From an uncultured Ruminiclostridium sp. (GTDB lineage Bacteria > Bacillota > Clostridia > Oscillospirales > Ruminococcaceae): DNA of 64,000 nucleotides. Both the position numbers and the translations under genes were made by a program. The first letter of the stretch is position 1. Every line of letters begins with the position of its first letter. Under the pieces are notes generated by a model. The model did not search any database, was not told the origin of the DNA, and was given only the letters and a program-made list of their open reading frames with translations. The stretch lies in assembly GCA_947623915.1 (NCBI GenBank), contig CANQIB010000004.1, positions 1-64,000 on the forward strand. The letters run 5' to 3'. Shown here one piece after another: positions 48,231 through 57,103 of the stretch.

Positions 48231-50600
48231 TTACCCTATAACTTTTTTCGCGATATCCACCGTCTGCTTTGCGTCCTTTGAGTAAAAGTCCGCGCCTATC
48301 TTCATTGCGTAGTCCTCGGTCAGCACCGCGCCGCCTACCACTATTTTGCAGTCGGGCTTGCGGATACGCAGCAGCTTTATCGTTTCTTCCATGGACTTTA
48401 ATGTGGTGGTCATCAGCGCGCTGAGCCCGACCAGCTTTACATCATGCTTTACGGCGGCGTCGGCTACCGCTTCGTGATCGACGTCTTTGCCGAGGTCTAT
48501 GACCGTGTAGCCGTAATTTTCCAGCAGTACCTTTACGATGTTTTTACCTATATCGTGAATGTCGCCCTTTACCGTGGCAAGCACTATCTTACCTTTACTG
48601 ACCTTGCTGCCCGATTTGGAAAGCTCGCGCTTTATTACCTCAAAACAGCCTGAGGCTGCGGCTGCCGACAGGATAAGCTGCGGCAGAAATATTTTTCCGC
48701 TTTCAAATCCCGCCCCCGTTTTGTCCAATGCGGGGATAAGCCTGCCGTTGATAATGTCCATGGGCAGTTCGGTTTCCAGCAGTTGTTCGGTCAGCTTCGA
48801 CGCTTGTTCTTTAAGTCCCTTTTCTATCGCCTGCTCCAACGTCATGTCTTCGTTTTGAGCGGGCTTGGCGGGCTGATTTTCGGCGTCGCTTGAATACGCC
48901 GCTATATATTCCGAGCAGTTCACATCGATGTTTTTGAGCAGTCGAAACGCGCGAACCGCGCCGGTCATCAGCTCGGCGTTGGGATTTATTATCGCGAGAT
49001 CCAGCCCGTTTTCCAGCGCCATGGTAAGAAAGATGTGATTTACAAGTTCTCGTTTCGGCAGGCCGAAAGAGATGTTGGAAACTCCCAGTACGGTGCGAAC
49101 GCCGAGCCGCTCCTTGACCGCGCGCACGGCTTTGAGCGTTTCGTTCGCCGCGGCCTGCTCCGCCGAGGCGGTGAGCGTAAGGCAGTCTATGAAAATATCC
49201 TCCTTGGGAATCCCCAAAGCGCAGGCGCGGTCAGTTATCCGCTTTGCTATCTCCAACCGTTTTTCGGCGGTTTTCGGTATGCCGTTTTCGTCGAGGGTAA
49301 GTCCCACCACCGCGGCGCCGTATTTTTTAACCAGCGGAAGAACGGCGGAAAGGCTTTTTTCCTCTCCGTTCACGGAATTTACTATCGGTTTGCCGTTGTA
49401 TATCCTGAGCGCCGCCTCCAAGACCTTTGGGTCGGGCGAATCTATTTGCAGCGGCAGCACGCACACTCCCTGAAGCGCTTTTATCACGCTTACCATCACG
49501 GAGCGTTCGTCTATATCCGGAAGTCCGACGTTTACGTCGAGTATGTCCGCTCCCGCATCGGTCTGCTCTATCGCCTGATTTAATATATACCCCACGTCGC
49601 CGTCTTTAAGCGCCTGCTTGAGCAGCTTTTTGCCGGTAGGATTTATCCTTTCGCCTATAATGCGGGGTCGGTCTATCATACATACCGCCGTGCCGCTGCA
49701 AACCGCGCTGTAAGGAGTTATCTCCCTTACCGTCCGCTTTTGAGAGGAAAGTGCAAAAACGGTTTGCCGTATATATTCGGGGGTAGTGCCGCAGCACCCG
49801 CCGAGTATCGCCGCGCCGATTTGAGCCGCCTTTACCATGGCGGCGGCGAAATCCTGCGCGTTCACGTTGTATTTTCCCGTCATGGGGTCGGGAAGTCCCG
49901 CGTTCGGCTGAAATATCACCGGCAGACGGGTGCGGGAGCAGATGCGCTCCAGCGTAGGTATAAGCTCGTTCGGTCCGAGCGAGCAGTTTACTCCCACTGC
50001 GTCGACGCCCAGTCCCTCGCATAAAAGCACCGTCGCCTCAGGCGGGCAGCCCTCGAACGTCCTGCCGTTTTCCTCAAAGCTCATCGAGCAGATAAGCGGC
50101 AGGTCGCTGTTTTCCTTAGCCGCGAGGATAAGGCATTTAAGCTCGTACAGGTCGGAAAAGGTCTCGGCAATTATAAGCTGCGCGCCCGCCTCCTTTGCCG
50201 CCGTTATCTGCTCGGCGAAAATATCGTACGCCTCCTCAAAGCTCAGCGTACCGGCAGGTTCGAGCAGCTGTCCTATCGGACCTATGTCAATGGCGCAGTA
50301 CGCCTCTTTTCCGCTTTCCGCGATCGCCTGCTTTGCTATCGCAACGGCGGCTTTTATCACTTCCGTCGGTGTTTTCCCGCAGCGCGCCAGCTTGAGGCGG
50401 TTTGCTCCGAAGGTGTTGGTGGTTATCACGTCCGCGCCCGCCGCAAGATATTCCGCGTGTATCTGCTTTATCATGTCGGGAGCGGTGATGTTCAGCAGCT
50501 CCGGCGTTTCGCCCGCCTTTAACCCCTTGGACTGGAGCTGCGTGCCCATCGCGCCGTCGAATATTATAAATCCCTTTTGTTTTAAAAGCTCGTTTGACAT
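48231..50600 (-). CDS. metH: Cobalamin-dependent methionine synthase without reactivation domain
   Basis: The 789-residue enzyme transfers a methyl group from methyltetrahydrofolate through cobalamin to homocysteine. Residues about 1-290 are the homocysteine/zinc domain (VGVNCSLGPNE and ILGGCCGTTPEY, supplying the zinc cysteines). Residues about 310-570 are the pterin-binding barrel (RIIGERINPTGKK, ADILDVNVGLPDIDE). Residues about 590-690 are the cap, and about 690-789 the B12 domain with VKGDIHDIGKNIV, whose histidine ligates cobalt. The SAM-binding reactivation domain of E. coli MetH is missing. It is encoded by the gene just upstream (50608-51273), a split found in many Clostridia. Confidence 0.95.
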   Translation of the reverse strand: MSNELLKQKGFIIFDGAMGTQLQSKGLKAGETPELLNITAPDMIKQIHAEYLAAGADVITTNTFGANRLKLARCGKTPTEVIKAAVAIAKQAIAESGKEAYCAIDIGPIGQLLEPAGTLSFEEAYDIFAEQITAAKEAGAQLIIAETFSDLYELKCLILAAKENSDLPLICSMSFEENGRTFEGCPPEATVLLCEGLGVDAVGVNCSLGPNELIPTLERICSRTRLPVIFQPNAGLPDPMTGKYNVNAQDFAAAMVKAAQIGAAILGGCCGTTPEYIRQTVFALSSQKRTVREITPYSAVCSGTAVCMIDRPRIIGERINPTGKKLLKQALKDGDVGYILNQAIEQTDAGADILDVNVGLPDIDERSVMVSVIKALQGVCVLPLQIDSPDPKVLEAALRIYNGKPIVNSVNGEEKSLSAVLPLVKKYGAAVVGLTLDENGIPKTAEKRLEIAKRITDRACALGIPKEDIFIDCLTLTASAEQAAANETLKAVRAVKERLGVRTVLGVSNISFGLPKRELVNHIFLTMALENGLDLAIINPNAELMTGAVRAFRLLKNIDVNCSEYIAAYSSDAENQPAKPAQNEDMTLEQAIEKGLKEQASKLTEQLLETELPMDIINGRLIPALDKTGAGFESGKIFLPQLILSAAAASGCFEVIKRELSKSGSKVSKGKIVLATVKGDIHDIGKNIVKVLLENYGYTVIDLGKDVDHEAVADAAVKHDVKLVGLSALMTTTLKSMEETIKLLRIRKPDCKIVVGGAVLTEDYAMKIGADFYSKDAKQTVDIAKKVIG

Positions 50601-50607
50601 GGGTGTT

Positions 50608-51273
50608 TCAGCAATGTCCTCCGTTTTTCCTTATAGTGCAGCTTTGCGCCGCGGGGCAGCTTTCGCAGCTTTGGGCGCGGTCTTTTTTCGGTATCGGGCT
50701 GTCGGATAATCCTATTATGGCGGTGACGGATTTTCTCGGAGTGAGCAGCAGACTGTCGGTAGCGTGCAGCCCTATCTTTCGCTGAGCGTCGCAAAGCTCC
50801 AGTATCGCCGGCTGTAATTCCAACGGGAGATCCCCGTAGCCCGGACTGTATCTGTCCGTCCCGTATATATTCGGGAACGCGGAGAATATCTCCTGCTGTG
50901 CAAGGTCACATATCCGCTCGGCGGCAACGCTTGCCAGACTGTCGGTGACCGCCGCTTCGGCTATGTTTTCCGCCTCCAGCGCGCGTATCAGACGGTCGGT
51001 CTGCTGACCCGCCGTCACGCAAAGCAGAAGCGCTTTGTTACAGCCTGCAAGGTGCGCGGCGATGTCCTTTCCGAGAAGAGTTACGCTGCTGCCCGTCAGC
51101 TTTACCCCCTGCGAAGATGTTTCCGTCGGGTACACCGCGTAAACATAGCGCGGAGTCAGCGTTTTAAGCAACCGCTTTTCGCACCTGCAAAGCATATCGT
51201 ACATTTCGCCGTTAGGCGAACCGCCGCCGAGATACCGCAGCGCCTCGTTTTTGTCAAGTTCCTCTATCTTCAT
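50608..51273 (-). CDS. Stand-alone MetH reactivation domain protein
   Basis: The 221-residue protein matches the C-terminal activation domain of cobalamin-dependent methionine synthase, including the signature YSPGYGDLPLELQ and the following SLLLTPRKSVTAIIGLSD. It should bind SAM and remethylate oxidised cobalamin of the adjacent truncated MetH. A C-terminal CESCPAAQSC cysteine set is present. It lies 4 bases after metF and 7 bases before metH, so the three form one operon. Confidence 0.92.
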   Translation of the reverse strand: MKIEELDKNEALRYLGGGSPNGEMYDMLCRCEKRLLKTLTPRYVYAVYPTETSSQGVKLTGSSVTLLGKDIAAHLAGCNKALLLCVTAGQQTDRLIRALEAENIAEAAVTDSLASVAAERICDLAQQEIFSAFPNIYGTDRYSPGYGDLPLELQPAILELCDAQRKIGLHATDSLLLTPRKSVTAIIGLSDSPIPKKDRAQSCESCPAAQSCTIRKNGGHC

Positions 51274-51277
51274 TTCA

Positions 51278-52138
51278 TCAAAGCAGTTTATGTATCGCGT
51301 CGTGTATTTTGAAAGCGACGTAAGGGTTGTTCATCGTGTACAGATGTATGCCGTCCACGTCGTTTGAGATAAGGTCTACTATCTGGTCCGTGGCATAGGC
51401 GATACCCGCGTCGCGCAGCGCCTCCGGCTTGCTCTCGTACCGCTGCATCATCTTGGCGAATTTCGGCGGCAGGCTCGCGCCGCACACCGTTACCATGCGC
51501 TCGATCTGGCGTTTGTTGGTGACCGGCATTATTCCTGCCGAGATAGGGACGTTTATGCCCGCTATCGCCGCCTTTTCGCGAAATTCATAAAAGCAGGAAT
51601 TATCGAAGAAAAGCTGAGAAATAAGGTGGCTCGCGCCGCTGTCCTGCTTTTTCTTCAAATTCAGTATATCCGCCACAGAGCTTTCCGCCTCGGCGTGAGT
51701 TTCGGGATAGCAAGCGCCCGCAACGTCGAAATCTCCCTTTGATATTATGTAGGAGGTGAGGTCGCTCGCGTAGATGAAATCCGTTTTCGGCTGAACGTCG
51801 GGTATCCTGTCGCCGCGCAAAGCGAGAATGTTTTCTATGCCGTGAGCCTTGAAAAGCTCCAACGCAGCGTCGATATCCGAGGCGGTGTTGTTTATGCAGG
51901 TGAGATGCGCCATCGCCTCCGTCCCGCAGTTTTTCATTATATAGGAGGCTATGTCGCAGGTGGAGCTGCCGGGCTTTGAGCCGCCCGCGCCGTAAGTCAC
52001 GCTGAAGTAGTCCGGCTTTAATTCCGCCAGCTTATCGCAGGCGGCGTATACCGTATCCACCGAAAAGCTCTTGTTGGGAGGGAATACCTCCAGCGAAAAT
52101 ACCACCCTGTTTTTTCCGTAAAGTTCAGAGAGTTTCAT
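51278..52138 (-). CDS. metF: 5,10-Methylenetetrahydrofolate reductase
   Basis: The 286-residue FAD barrel enzyme makes methyltetrahydrofolate for the MetH encoded downstream. Family segments are VVFSLEVFPPNK (catalytic glutamate), YFSVTYGAGGS, HLTCINNTASD, ILALRGDRIPD, FFDNSCFYEF and ISAGIMPVTNKRQIERM. It is the first gene of metF-(activation)-metH. AGGAAAGG precedes the ATG. No SAM riboswitch was seen in the 90 bases between it and metG. Confidence 0.96.
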   Translation of the reverse strand: MKLSELYGKNRVVFSLEVFPPNKSFSVDTVYAACDKLAELKPDYFSVTYGAGGSKPGSSTCDIASYIMKNCGTEAMAHLTCINNTASDIDAALELFKAHGIENILALRGDRIPDVQPKTDFIYASDLTSYIISKGDFDVAGACYPETHAEAESSVADILNLKKKQDSGASHLISQLFFDNSCFYEFREKAAIAGINVPISAGIMPVTNKRQIERMVTVCGASLPPKFAKMMQRYESKPEALRDAGIAYATDQIVDLISNDVDGIHLYTMNNPYVAFKIHDAIHKLL

Positions 52139-52158
52139 TTTTTTCCTTTCCTGTTCAA

Positions 52159-52186
52159 ATCCCGCATCGTTTTCACGGTGCGGGAT
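52159..52186. terminator. Hairpin between metG and metF
   Basis: ATCCCGCA and TGCGGGAT pair around a loop that can extend by CGT/ACG. There is no T-run on either side, so it is a weak terminator or processing site, and metF may be read from the metG promoter. Confidence 0.4.
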
Positions 52187-52228
52187 CTTAGGCGGGGCAT
52201 ACTTATCCCGTACGCCGAGCCTTTATCT

Positions 52229-54163
52229 TTATCTTACTGTGCTGCCGTTCGGCGTGTCGCCGTCTACGAACACCACTTGTACCTTTTCGCCCGCGTCGCA
52301 GGCGAGCAGCATACCCTGACTGGTTTCGCCGCACAGCTTTGCCTCGGCAAGGTTCGCAACAAATATTATCTTCTTTCCGATAAGCTCGTCGGGCGTGTAG
52401 TATTCGGCTATGCCGGAAACTATCTGCCTGCCGCCGCGTCCGTCGTCAAGCTGTATCTTCAGCAGCTTTTTCGCTTTCTTTATCTTCTCGCAGCCGACTA
52501 TCTCCGCCGTGCGCAGCTTTACCTTTGCAAAATCGTCGATGGTTATAATCCCCGCCTTGTCAAGGTCCTCGTCCTCTTTTTTAGCGGGTCCGTCCGACTT
52601 TAACATCGCGTTAAGCTCGTCTATCTCTTTTTCAAGGTCTATTCTGGGGAAGAGGGTATCGCCTTTATGCACGGTGACCGTTTGGCTGAGCACGCCGAAT
52701 ATGCCGCAGCTCTCGTAATCGGTCTGCGCGCCCGACGCGCCTATCTGCTCCCATATCTTCGGAGCGGTGGAGGGCATGAAAGCGCTCAGCGGTATCGAAA
52801 TTATCCTTATGCTTTCCAGCAGATTATAAAGCACGGCGGCAAGTCTGGGACGGTTAGCCTCATCCTTTGCCAATACCCACGGAGCAGTTTCGTCGATATA
52901 CTTGTTGGCGCGCGACACCACCTTGAATATCTCGGTGAGCGCGTTGGACAACTGCGGTATGTCGATAAGCCCGTCGACCTTGTCCTTTAATTCGGACGCC
53001 ATCGCGATAAGCTCTTTGTCCGCCGCCTCGTCCGCCTGCTTTTCGGCGGGAAGCGTGCCGTCGAAGTATTTTACCGCCATCGCGACGGTGCGGGACACCA
53101 GATTGCCAAGGTCGTTCGCAAGGTCGGAGTTTATCCTGTTTATCATTATCTCGTTGGAGAAATTGCTGTCGGTGCCGTACGGCATATCCCTCAGCATTTG
53201 GTAGCGCACCGCGTCTACTCCGTATCTTTCACCGAGAACGAGCGGGTCGATAACGTTACCCAGAGATTTTGACATCTTAGCGCCGTTGAAGTTTATCCAG
53301 CCGTGACCGTACAGTCTTTTCGGAACGGGCACGTCCAGCATCATAAGCATAGCGGGCCAAACTATCGAATGGAAACGCACTATCTCCTTTGCGGTCATAT
53401 GCAGGTCGGCGGGCCACATCCTGTCAAAATCGTCGTATGTGTCGTTTTCGTAGCCCAGAGCGCTGATATAGTTGATGAGCGCGTCCAGCCAGACATACAC
53501 CGTATGCTTTTCGTCGAACGGGAGCGGTATGCCCCATTTTACCGAGGTACGGGAAATGCACAGATCCTCCAGACCGTCCTTTACGAAATTGTTTATCATC
53601 TCGTTTACGCGGCTTTCAGGTCGGAGATAATCGCTGTTTTGCAGCAGGTCGGTTATGCGGTCGGTGAAATCGGACAGCTTGAGGAAGTACGCCTCCTCCT
53701 TGGAATCCGTGACTTCTCTGCCGCAGTCGGGGCATTTGCCGTCCACCAACTGTGTTTCCGTCCAGAAGCTCTCGCAGGGTACGCAGTATTTTCCCTCGTA
53801 GCTGCCCTTGTAGACGTAGCCCTTTTCGTACAGCTTGGTCAGTATGTTCTGTACCGTTTGGATATGGTAGTCGTCGGTGGTGCGGATATAACGGTCATAG
53901 CTTATATTCATAAAGCTCCACAGCTTTTTGAATTTTTCCACTATGCCGTCGACGTATTCCTTGGGAGTCATGCCCGCCTTTTCCGCCGCCGCCTGTATTT
54001 TTGCGCCGTGCTCGTCCGTGCCTGTCAGGAACATCACGTCATGACCCTGCATACGTTTGTATCTTGCGATAACGTCGCAGGCTACCGTTGTGTAACAGGT
54101 GCCTATATGCGGATTTCCCGACGGATAATAGATGGGAGTGGTTATATAAAACTTTTTACTCAT
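52229..54163 (-). CDS. metG: Methionyl-tRNA synthetase with C-terminal tRNA-binding domain
   Basis: The 644-residue class I synthetase charges tRNA-Met. It shows the HIGH-type motif YYPSGNPHIGTCY, zinc cysteines in CVPCESFWTE and CPDCGRE, KMSKSLGNVIDP (KMSKS loop), and at residues about 540-644 an EMAP-II-like domain (DFAKVKLRTAEIVGCEKIKKA) that helps dimerise and bind tRNA. The start at 54163 follows AGAGGT; an upstream frame extension has no ribosome site. It has its own promoter. Genes for methionine synthesis follow on the same strand. Confidence 0.96.
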   Translation of the reverse strand: MSKKFYITTPIYYPSGNPHIGTCYTTVACDVIARYKRMQGHDVMFLTGTDEHGAKIQAAAEKAGMTPKEYVDGIVEKFKKLWSFMNISYDRYIRTTDDYHIQTVQNILTKLYEKGYVYKGSYEGKYCVPCESFWTETQLVDGKCPDCGREVTDSKEEAYFLKLSDFTDRITDLLQNSDYLRPESRVNEMINNFVKDGLEDLCISRTSVKWGIPLPFDEKHTVYVWLDALINYISALGYENDTYDDFDRMWPADLHMTAKEIVRFHSIVWPAMLMMLDVPVPKRLYGHGWINFNGAKMSKSLGNVIDPLVLGERYGVDAVRYQMLRDMPYGTDSNFSNEIMINRINSDLANDLGNLVSRTVAMAVKYFDGTLPAEKQADEAADKELIAMASELKDKVDGLIDIPQLSNALTEIFKVVSRANKYIDETAPWVLAKDEANRPRLAAVLYNLLESIRIISIPLSAFMPSTAPKIWEQIGASGAQTDYESCGIFGVLSQTVTVHKGDTLFPRIDLEKEIDELNAMLKSDGPAKKEDEDLDKAGIITIDDFAKVKLRTAEIVGCEKIKKAKKLLKIQLDDGRGGRQIVSGIAEYYTPDELIGKKIIFVANLAEAKLCGETSQGMLLACDAGEKVQVVFVDGDTPNGSTVR

Positions 54164-54214
54164 TTTAAATACCTCTTTTGCTTTTAAAATGCGCAGCGGC
54201 GCAGAATATATCTT

Positions 54215-54243
54215 AGTATACCACATTATGCACGAATTGTCAA
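54215..54243 (-). promoter_or_regulatory. SigmaA promoter of metG
   Basis: Minus-strand TTGACA (54238-54243) and TATACT (54215-54220) with a 17-base spacer, about 50 bases before the metG start. Confidence 0.82.
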
Positions 54244-54254
54244 ACGCGGGCGGG

Positions 54255-55517
54255 TCATTTAGTGTGACGGTTGATATATTTGCTGTGCATTTTTGAATAC
54301 ATTATTTTTTGACCCGTGTACAGCCCGTAATAACCCGAAAGGATATAGCTTACAGAGCAGGCGGCGGCGAAGAACACCAGTCCCTGCGCTCCGAACAGCT
54401 CGACGCTTAGCAGCAGCGAGGAAACGGGGCAGTTCACCACTCCGCAGAACAGCGCTACCAGACCCAGCGCTGCGGCAAACTGCGGGGGAAGTCCGATAAG
54501 CCCGCCTACCGTGCAGCCCAGCGCCGCGCCGATAAAGAACGAGGGGACTATCTCTCCGCCTTTAAAGCCGACGGATATGGTTATCACGGTGAAGAGCAGC
54601 TTTAGGGCGAACGCCTCCGGCTTTGCCTCGCCGGACAGGGCGGAGTTTATTATATTTATCCCCGCGCCGTTATAATCCGTGCCGAATATCACGGTCAGCA
54701 GGACTATTGCGGCTCCGCCCGCGGCGATGCGGATATAGTCGTTTTTTATCTTTTCCTGCAATATTTTGGAGGCTTTATGCAGCAGCCAGCAAAACAGCAC
54801 GCTCACCGCCGCCGCGCATATGCCCAGCAGCATGGCGAGCAGCAGGTTCACCACCGTGAGCTCCGGCGCTTCTACCGTGATAAGCATGGGCTTTACACCC
54901 AACAATACCGAGATCCCGAACGCGGTCACCGCCGAGAAAAAGCAGGGGACTATCGCGGTGTAATAGAACACTCCCACGCTTATGACTTCCATGGCGAAAA
55001 AGGTCGCGGTGACGGGAGTCAAAAACAGCGCGGAGAACAGCCCGCTCATGCCGCACATTATCATGAGGTTGGAGTCGCGCTCGTTCATCTTGAACAGGCG
55101 GGCAAGCTCGGAGGAAAGTCCGCCGCCTATCTGCAGGGCTGCTCCCTCTCTTCCCGCAGAACCTCCGAAAATATGGGTTATAAAGGTAGCGGCAAAGATA
55201 AGCGGCGCCATTCTTACGGGTATCTTTCCGTCGTTGCGTATGGAGGTTATTATTATATTAGTGCCGGGGTCGTTTTTAAGTCCGCAAACGCGATACAGAA
55301 AAACTATCGCGAGTCCGGCGACGGGGAGCGCGAATATCAGCCAGCCGTATTGAGTGCGGCAGTCGGTGGCAAGCTCCATGCAAAAATGAAACGCAAAGCC
55401 CGCCAGACCGCAAAGCAGTCCGGTCACTCCCGACAGCAGCAGCCATTTAAAAAACGTCCTCAGCGTGATAAAAAGCCGCTCGCTCCGTATTTTTATGTGT
55501 GAAAACAGTCCGTTCAT
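54255..55517 (-). CDS. CLC-family anion transporter
   Basis: The 420-residue membrane protein belongs to the CLC chloride channel/antiporter family. The gating motif reads GGSAGREGAALQIGG (Glu124), and a later VGFKGGEIVPSFFIGAALG contains the GxFxP-type signature. The first family motif GSGIP is absent: the matching region reads LKNDPGTNIIITSIRN. Loss of GSGIP with a GREG(A/T) loop is reminiscent of the fluoride-exporting CLC-F clade, but no fluoride riboswitch is seen upstream and I cannot settle the ion. The start at 55517 follows GAAAGGGGA. Confidence 0.87.
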   Translation of the reverse strand: MNGLFSHIKIRSERLFITLRTFFKWLLLSGVTGLLCGLAGFAFHFCMELATDCRTQYGWLIFALPVAGLAIVFLYRVCGLKNDPGTNIIITSIRNDGKIPVRMAPLIFAATFITHIFGGSAGREGAALQIGGGLSSELARLFKMNERDSNLMIMCGMSGLFSALFLTPVTATFFAMEVISVGVFYYTAIVPCFFSAVTAFGISVLLGVKPMLITVEAPELTVVNLLLAMLLGICAAAVSVLFCWLLHKASKILQEKIKNDYIRIAAGGAAIVLLTVIFGTDYNGAGINIINSALSGEAKPEAFALKLLFTVITISVGFKGGEIVPSFFIGAALGCTVGGLIGLPPQFAAALGLVALFCGVVNCPVSSLLLSVELFGAQGLVFFAAACSVSYILSGYYGLYTGQKIMYSKMHSKYINRHTK

Positions 55518-55573
55518 ATATGTCCCCTTTCGGGATAACGCCATGACGTTACGGTAAAAAAGTCGCTTTTAAT

Positions 55574-55602
55574 ATTGTATCATAATCGGGCGGTAAAGTA
55601 AA
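55574..55602 (-). promoter_or_regulatory. Probable promoter of the CLC gene
   Basis: Minus-strand TTTACT (55597-55602) and TACAAT (55574-55579) with a 17-base spacer, about 57 bases before the start codon. The -35 box is weak. Confidence 0.55.
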
Positions 55603-55672
55603 GAAAAAATATAGGTCGGAAACCGCTTGACCCGCTTTTTCCCAAAGACTTTGTGAAAATTTGAAAAAGTTA

Positions 55673-55701
55673 TTGCATTTAGTGGAATAATATGCTATAA
55701 T
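55673..55701 (+). promoter_or_regulatory. Promoter of the GH43-GH5 pair, with possible operator
   Basis: TTGCAT (55673-55678) and TATAAT (55696-55701) with a 17-base spacer. Just downstream, TTTGT and ACAAA flank GTGATAACGATTAC (about 55701-55724), an imperfect palindrome of the kind LacI-type sugar regulators use. The operator is a low-confidence suggestion. Confidence 0.7.
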
Positions 55702-55760
55702 TTGTTCGTGATAACGATTACAAACGATATTTTGATATTGCCGCGAAAAGGGGAGAACAT

Positions 55761-57089
55761 ATGCCAAATCCTATTTTACCGCTTTGGGAATACATTCCCG
55801 ACGGCGAGCCGAGGGTGTTCGGCGACAGGGTATATCTTTACGGTTCGCACGACCGTGTTGCGTCGCCGGAATTTTGCGACGGCAAGCTGAAAGTGTGGTC
55901 GGCGCCGCTGGACGACCTTAACAACTGGCAATGCCACGGGCACAGCTTTCACACGCGTGCAGACCGCGACCACGCTTCCGACACAAAGGAATGGACGGAG
56001 CATGACCTGTATGCGCCGGACGTGGTGGAAAAGGACGGGAAGTATTATCTTTTCGCGTACATAGTCGGTTCGGAGGGCTGCGTCGGCGTAAGCGAGCGTC
56101 CCGAAGGACCTTTTCGGTTGCTGTCCAAATACAGATACGCGCCTGAGGACGCGGGCGACAACGGCACATACAACGACGCGGGAGTTTTAGTAGACGACGA
56201 CGGCAGGGTGTATATTTATTACGGATTTACCGAATCCTACATGAACGAGCTGGATCGGGATATGTTTACGGTAAAGCCCGGCAGCCTGAGGCGTCCCGTC
56301 ATGCCGGACGACGACGGCGTGCCGGACGACAGGCGCTTTTTCGAGGCAAGCTCCATAAGGAAGATAAACGGCAGATATTACTTTGTCTATTCGCCGCGAA
56401 AGGGCAGCAGACTTGCTTACGCGGTGTCGGACAGCCCGACGGGACCGTTTGAATACAAGGGCTATATAGTGGACAATTCGGTGGATTATCCCGGCGGGAA
56501 CGACCACGGCTCGCTGTGCTGCATAAACGGTCAATGGTACATCTTTTACCACCGCATGACCAACAATACGATAATGTCGCGCCGCGCCTGCGTCGAGCGC
56601 GTGGAGATACTGCCGGACGGTACTATACCGCCTGTGGAGATGACCTCGCTCGGCTTTGAAAGCTCGCTCGACCCGTATAAGCCTACTCCGGCGGAGATAT
56701 GCTGCGTGCTTAAAGGCGGCGCGTTCATCACGGAAAAGGATGTGTTTACCCGTGTGATAACCGATATAAAGGACGGCTGTATCATCGGGTACAAGTATTT
56801 CGATTTCGGCGGCGACGACTCCTCGGCTACTCTCAAAGCGGCGCTTTCGGTCGTCGGCTGCGGCGTGCGCTGTCGGGTGCGGGTGCTTTTGGACGACTAT
56901 AACGGCGGCGAGGATATAGGCACGGTGGAGATAGATACCCATGACGGGGTATATACCGGCGTTTTGCGCTCGGTGACGGGCAGACACGCGGTATATTTTA
57001 AAGCCGAGCTGGGCGTTACCGGCTGGGGCAGGGATTATTTTAAGGGCAGAACTCTTTTTGAGTTTGAAAAATTTGTGTTTCTGAAATGA
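55761..57089 (+). CDS. GH43 glycosidase with C-terminal CBM6-like domain
   Basis: The 442-residue protein has an N-terminal five-bladed propeller typical of GH43: YIPDGEPRVFGDRVYLYGSHD, HDLYAPDVVEKDGKYYLFAY, YNDAGVLVDDDGRVYIYYG and FFEASSIRKINGRYYFVYS, covering the base aspartate, pKa-setting aspartate and acid glutamate. Residues about 315-442 look like a CBM6-type beta-sandwich. GH43 members are xylosidases, arabinofuranosidases or arabinanases; which one is not decided here. No signal peptide, so intracellular. AAAAGGGGAGAA precedes the ATG. Its end overlaps the 5' region of the next gene. Confidence 0.88.
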   Translation: MPNPILPLWEYIPDGEPRVFGDRVYLYGSHDRVASPEFCDGKLKVWSAPLDDLNNWQCHGHSFHTRADRDHASDTKEWTEHDLYAPDVVEKDGKYYLFAYIVGSEGCVGVSERPEGPFRLLSKYRYAPEDAGDNGTYNDAGVLVDDDGRVYIYYGFTESYMNELDRDMFTVKPGSLRRPVMPDDDGVPDDRRFFEASSIRKINGRYYFVYSPRKGSRLAYAVSDSPTGPFEYKGYIVDNSVDYPGGNDHGSLCCINGQWYIFYHRMTNNTIMSRRACVERVEILPDGTIPPVEMTSLGFESSLDPYKPTPAEICCVLKGGAFITEKDVFTRVITDIKDGCIIGYKYFDFGGDDSSATLKAALSVVGCGVRCRVRVLLDDYNGGEDIGTVEIDTHDGVYTGVLRSVTGRHAVYFKAELGVTGWGRDYFKGRTLFEFEKFVFLK

Positions 57090-57103
57090 GAAAGGAGATG
57101 CAC

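Noticed and set aside
52139-52228. SAM riboswitch before metF
   Set aside because: Only 90 bases separate metF from metG and they contain one simple hairpin, not the multi-helix SAM-I fold.
55518-55760. Fluoride riboswitch before the CLC gene
   Set aside because: The upstream region lacks the conserved GATGG and pseudoknot sequences of the crcB motif.
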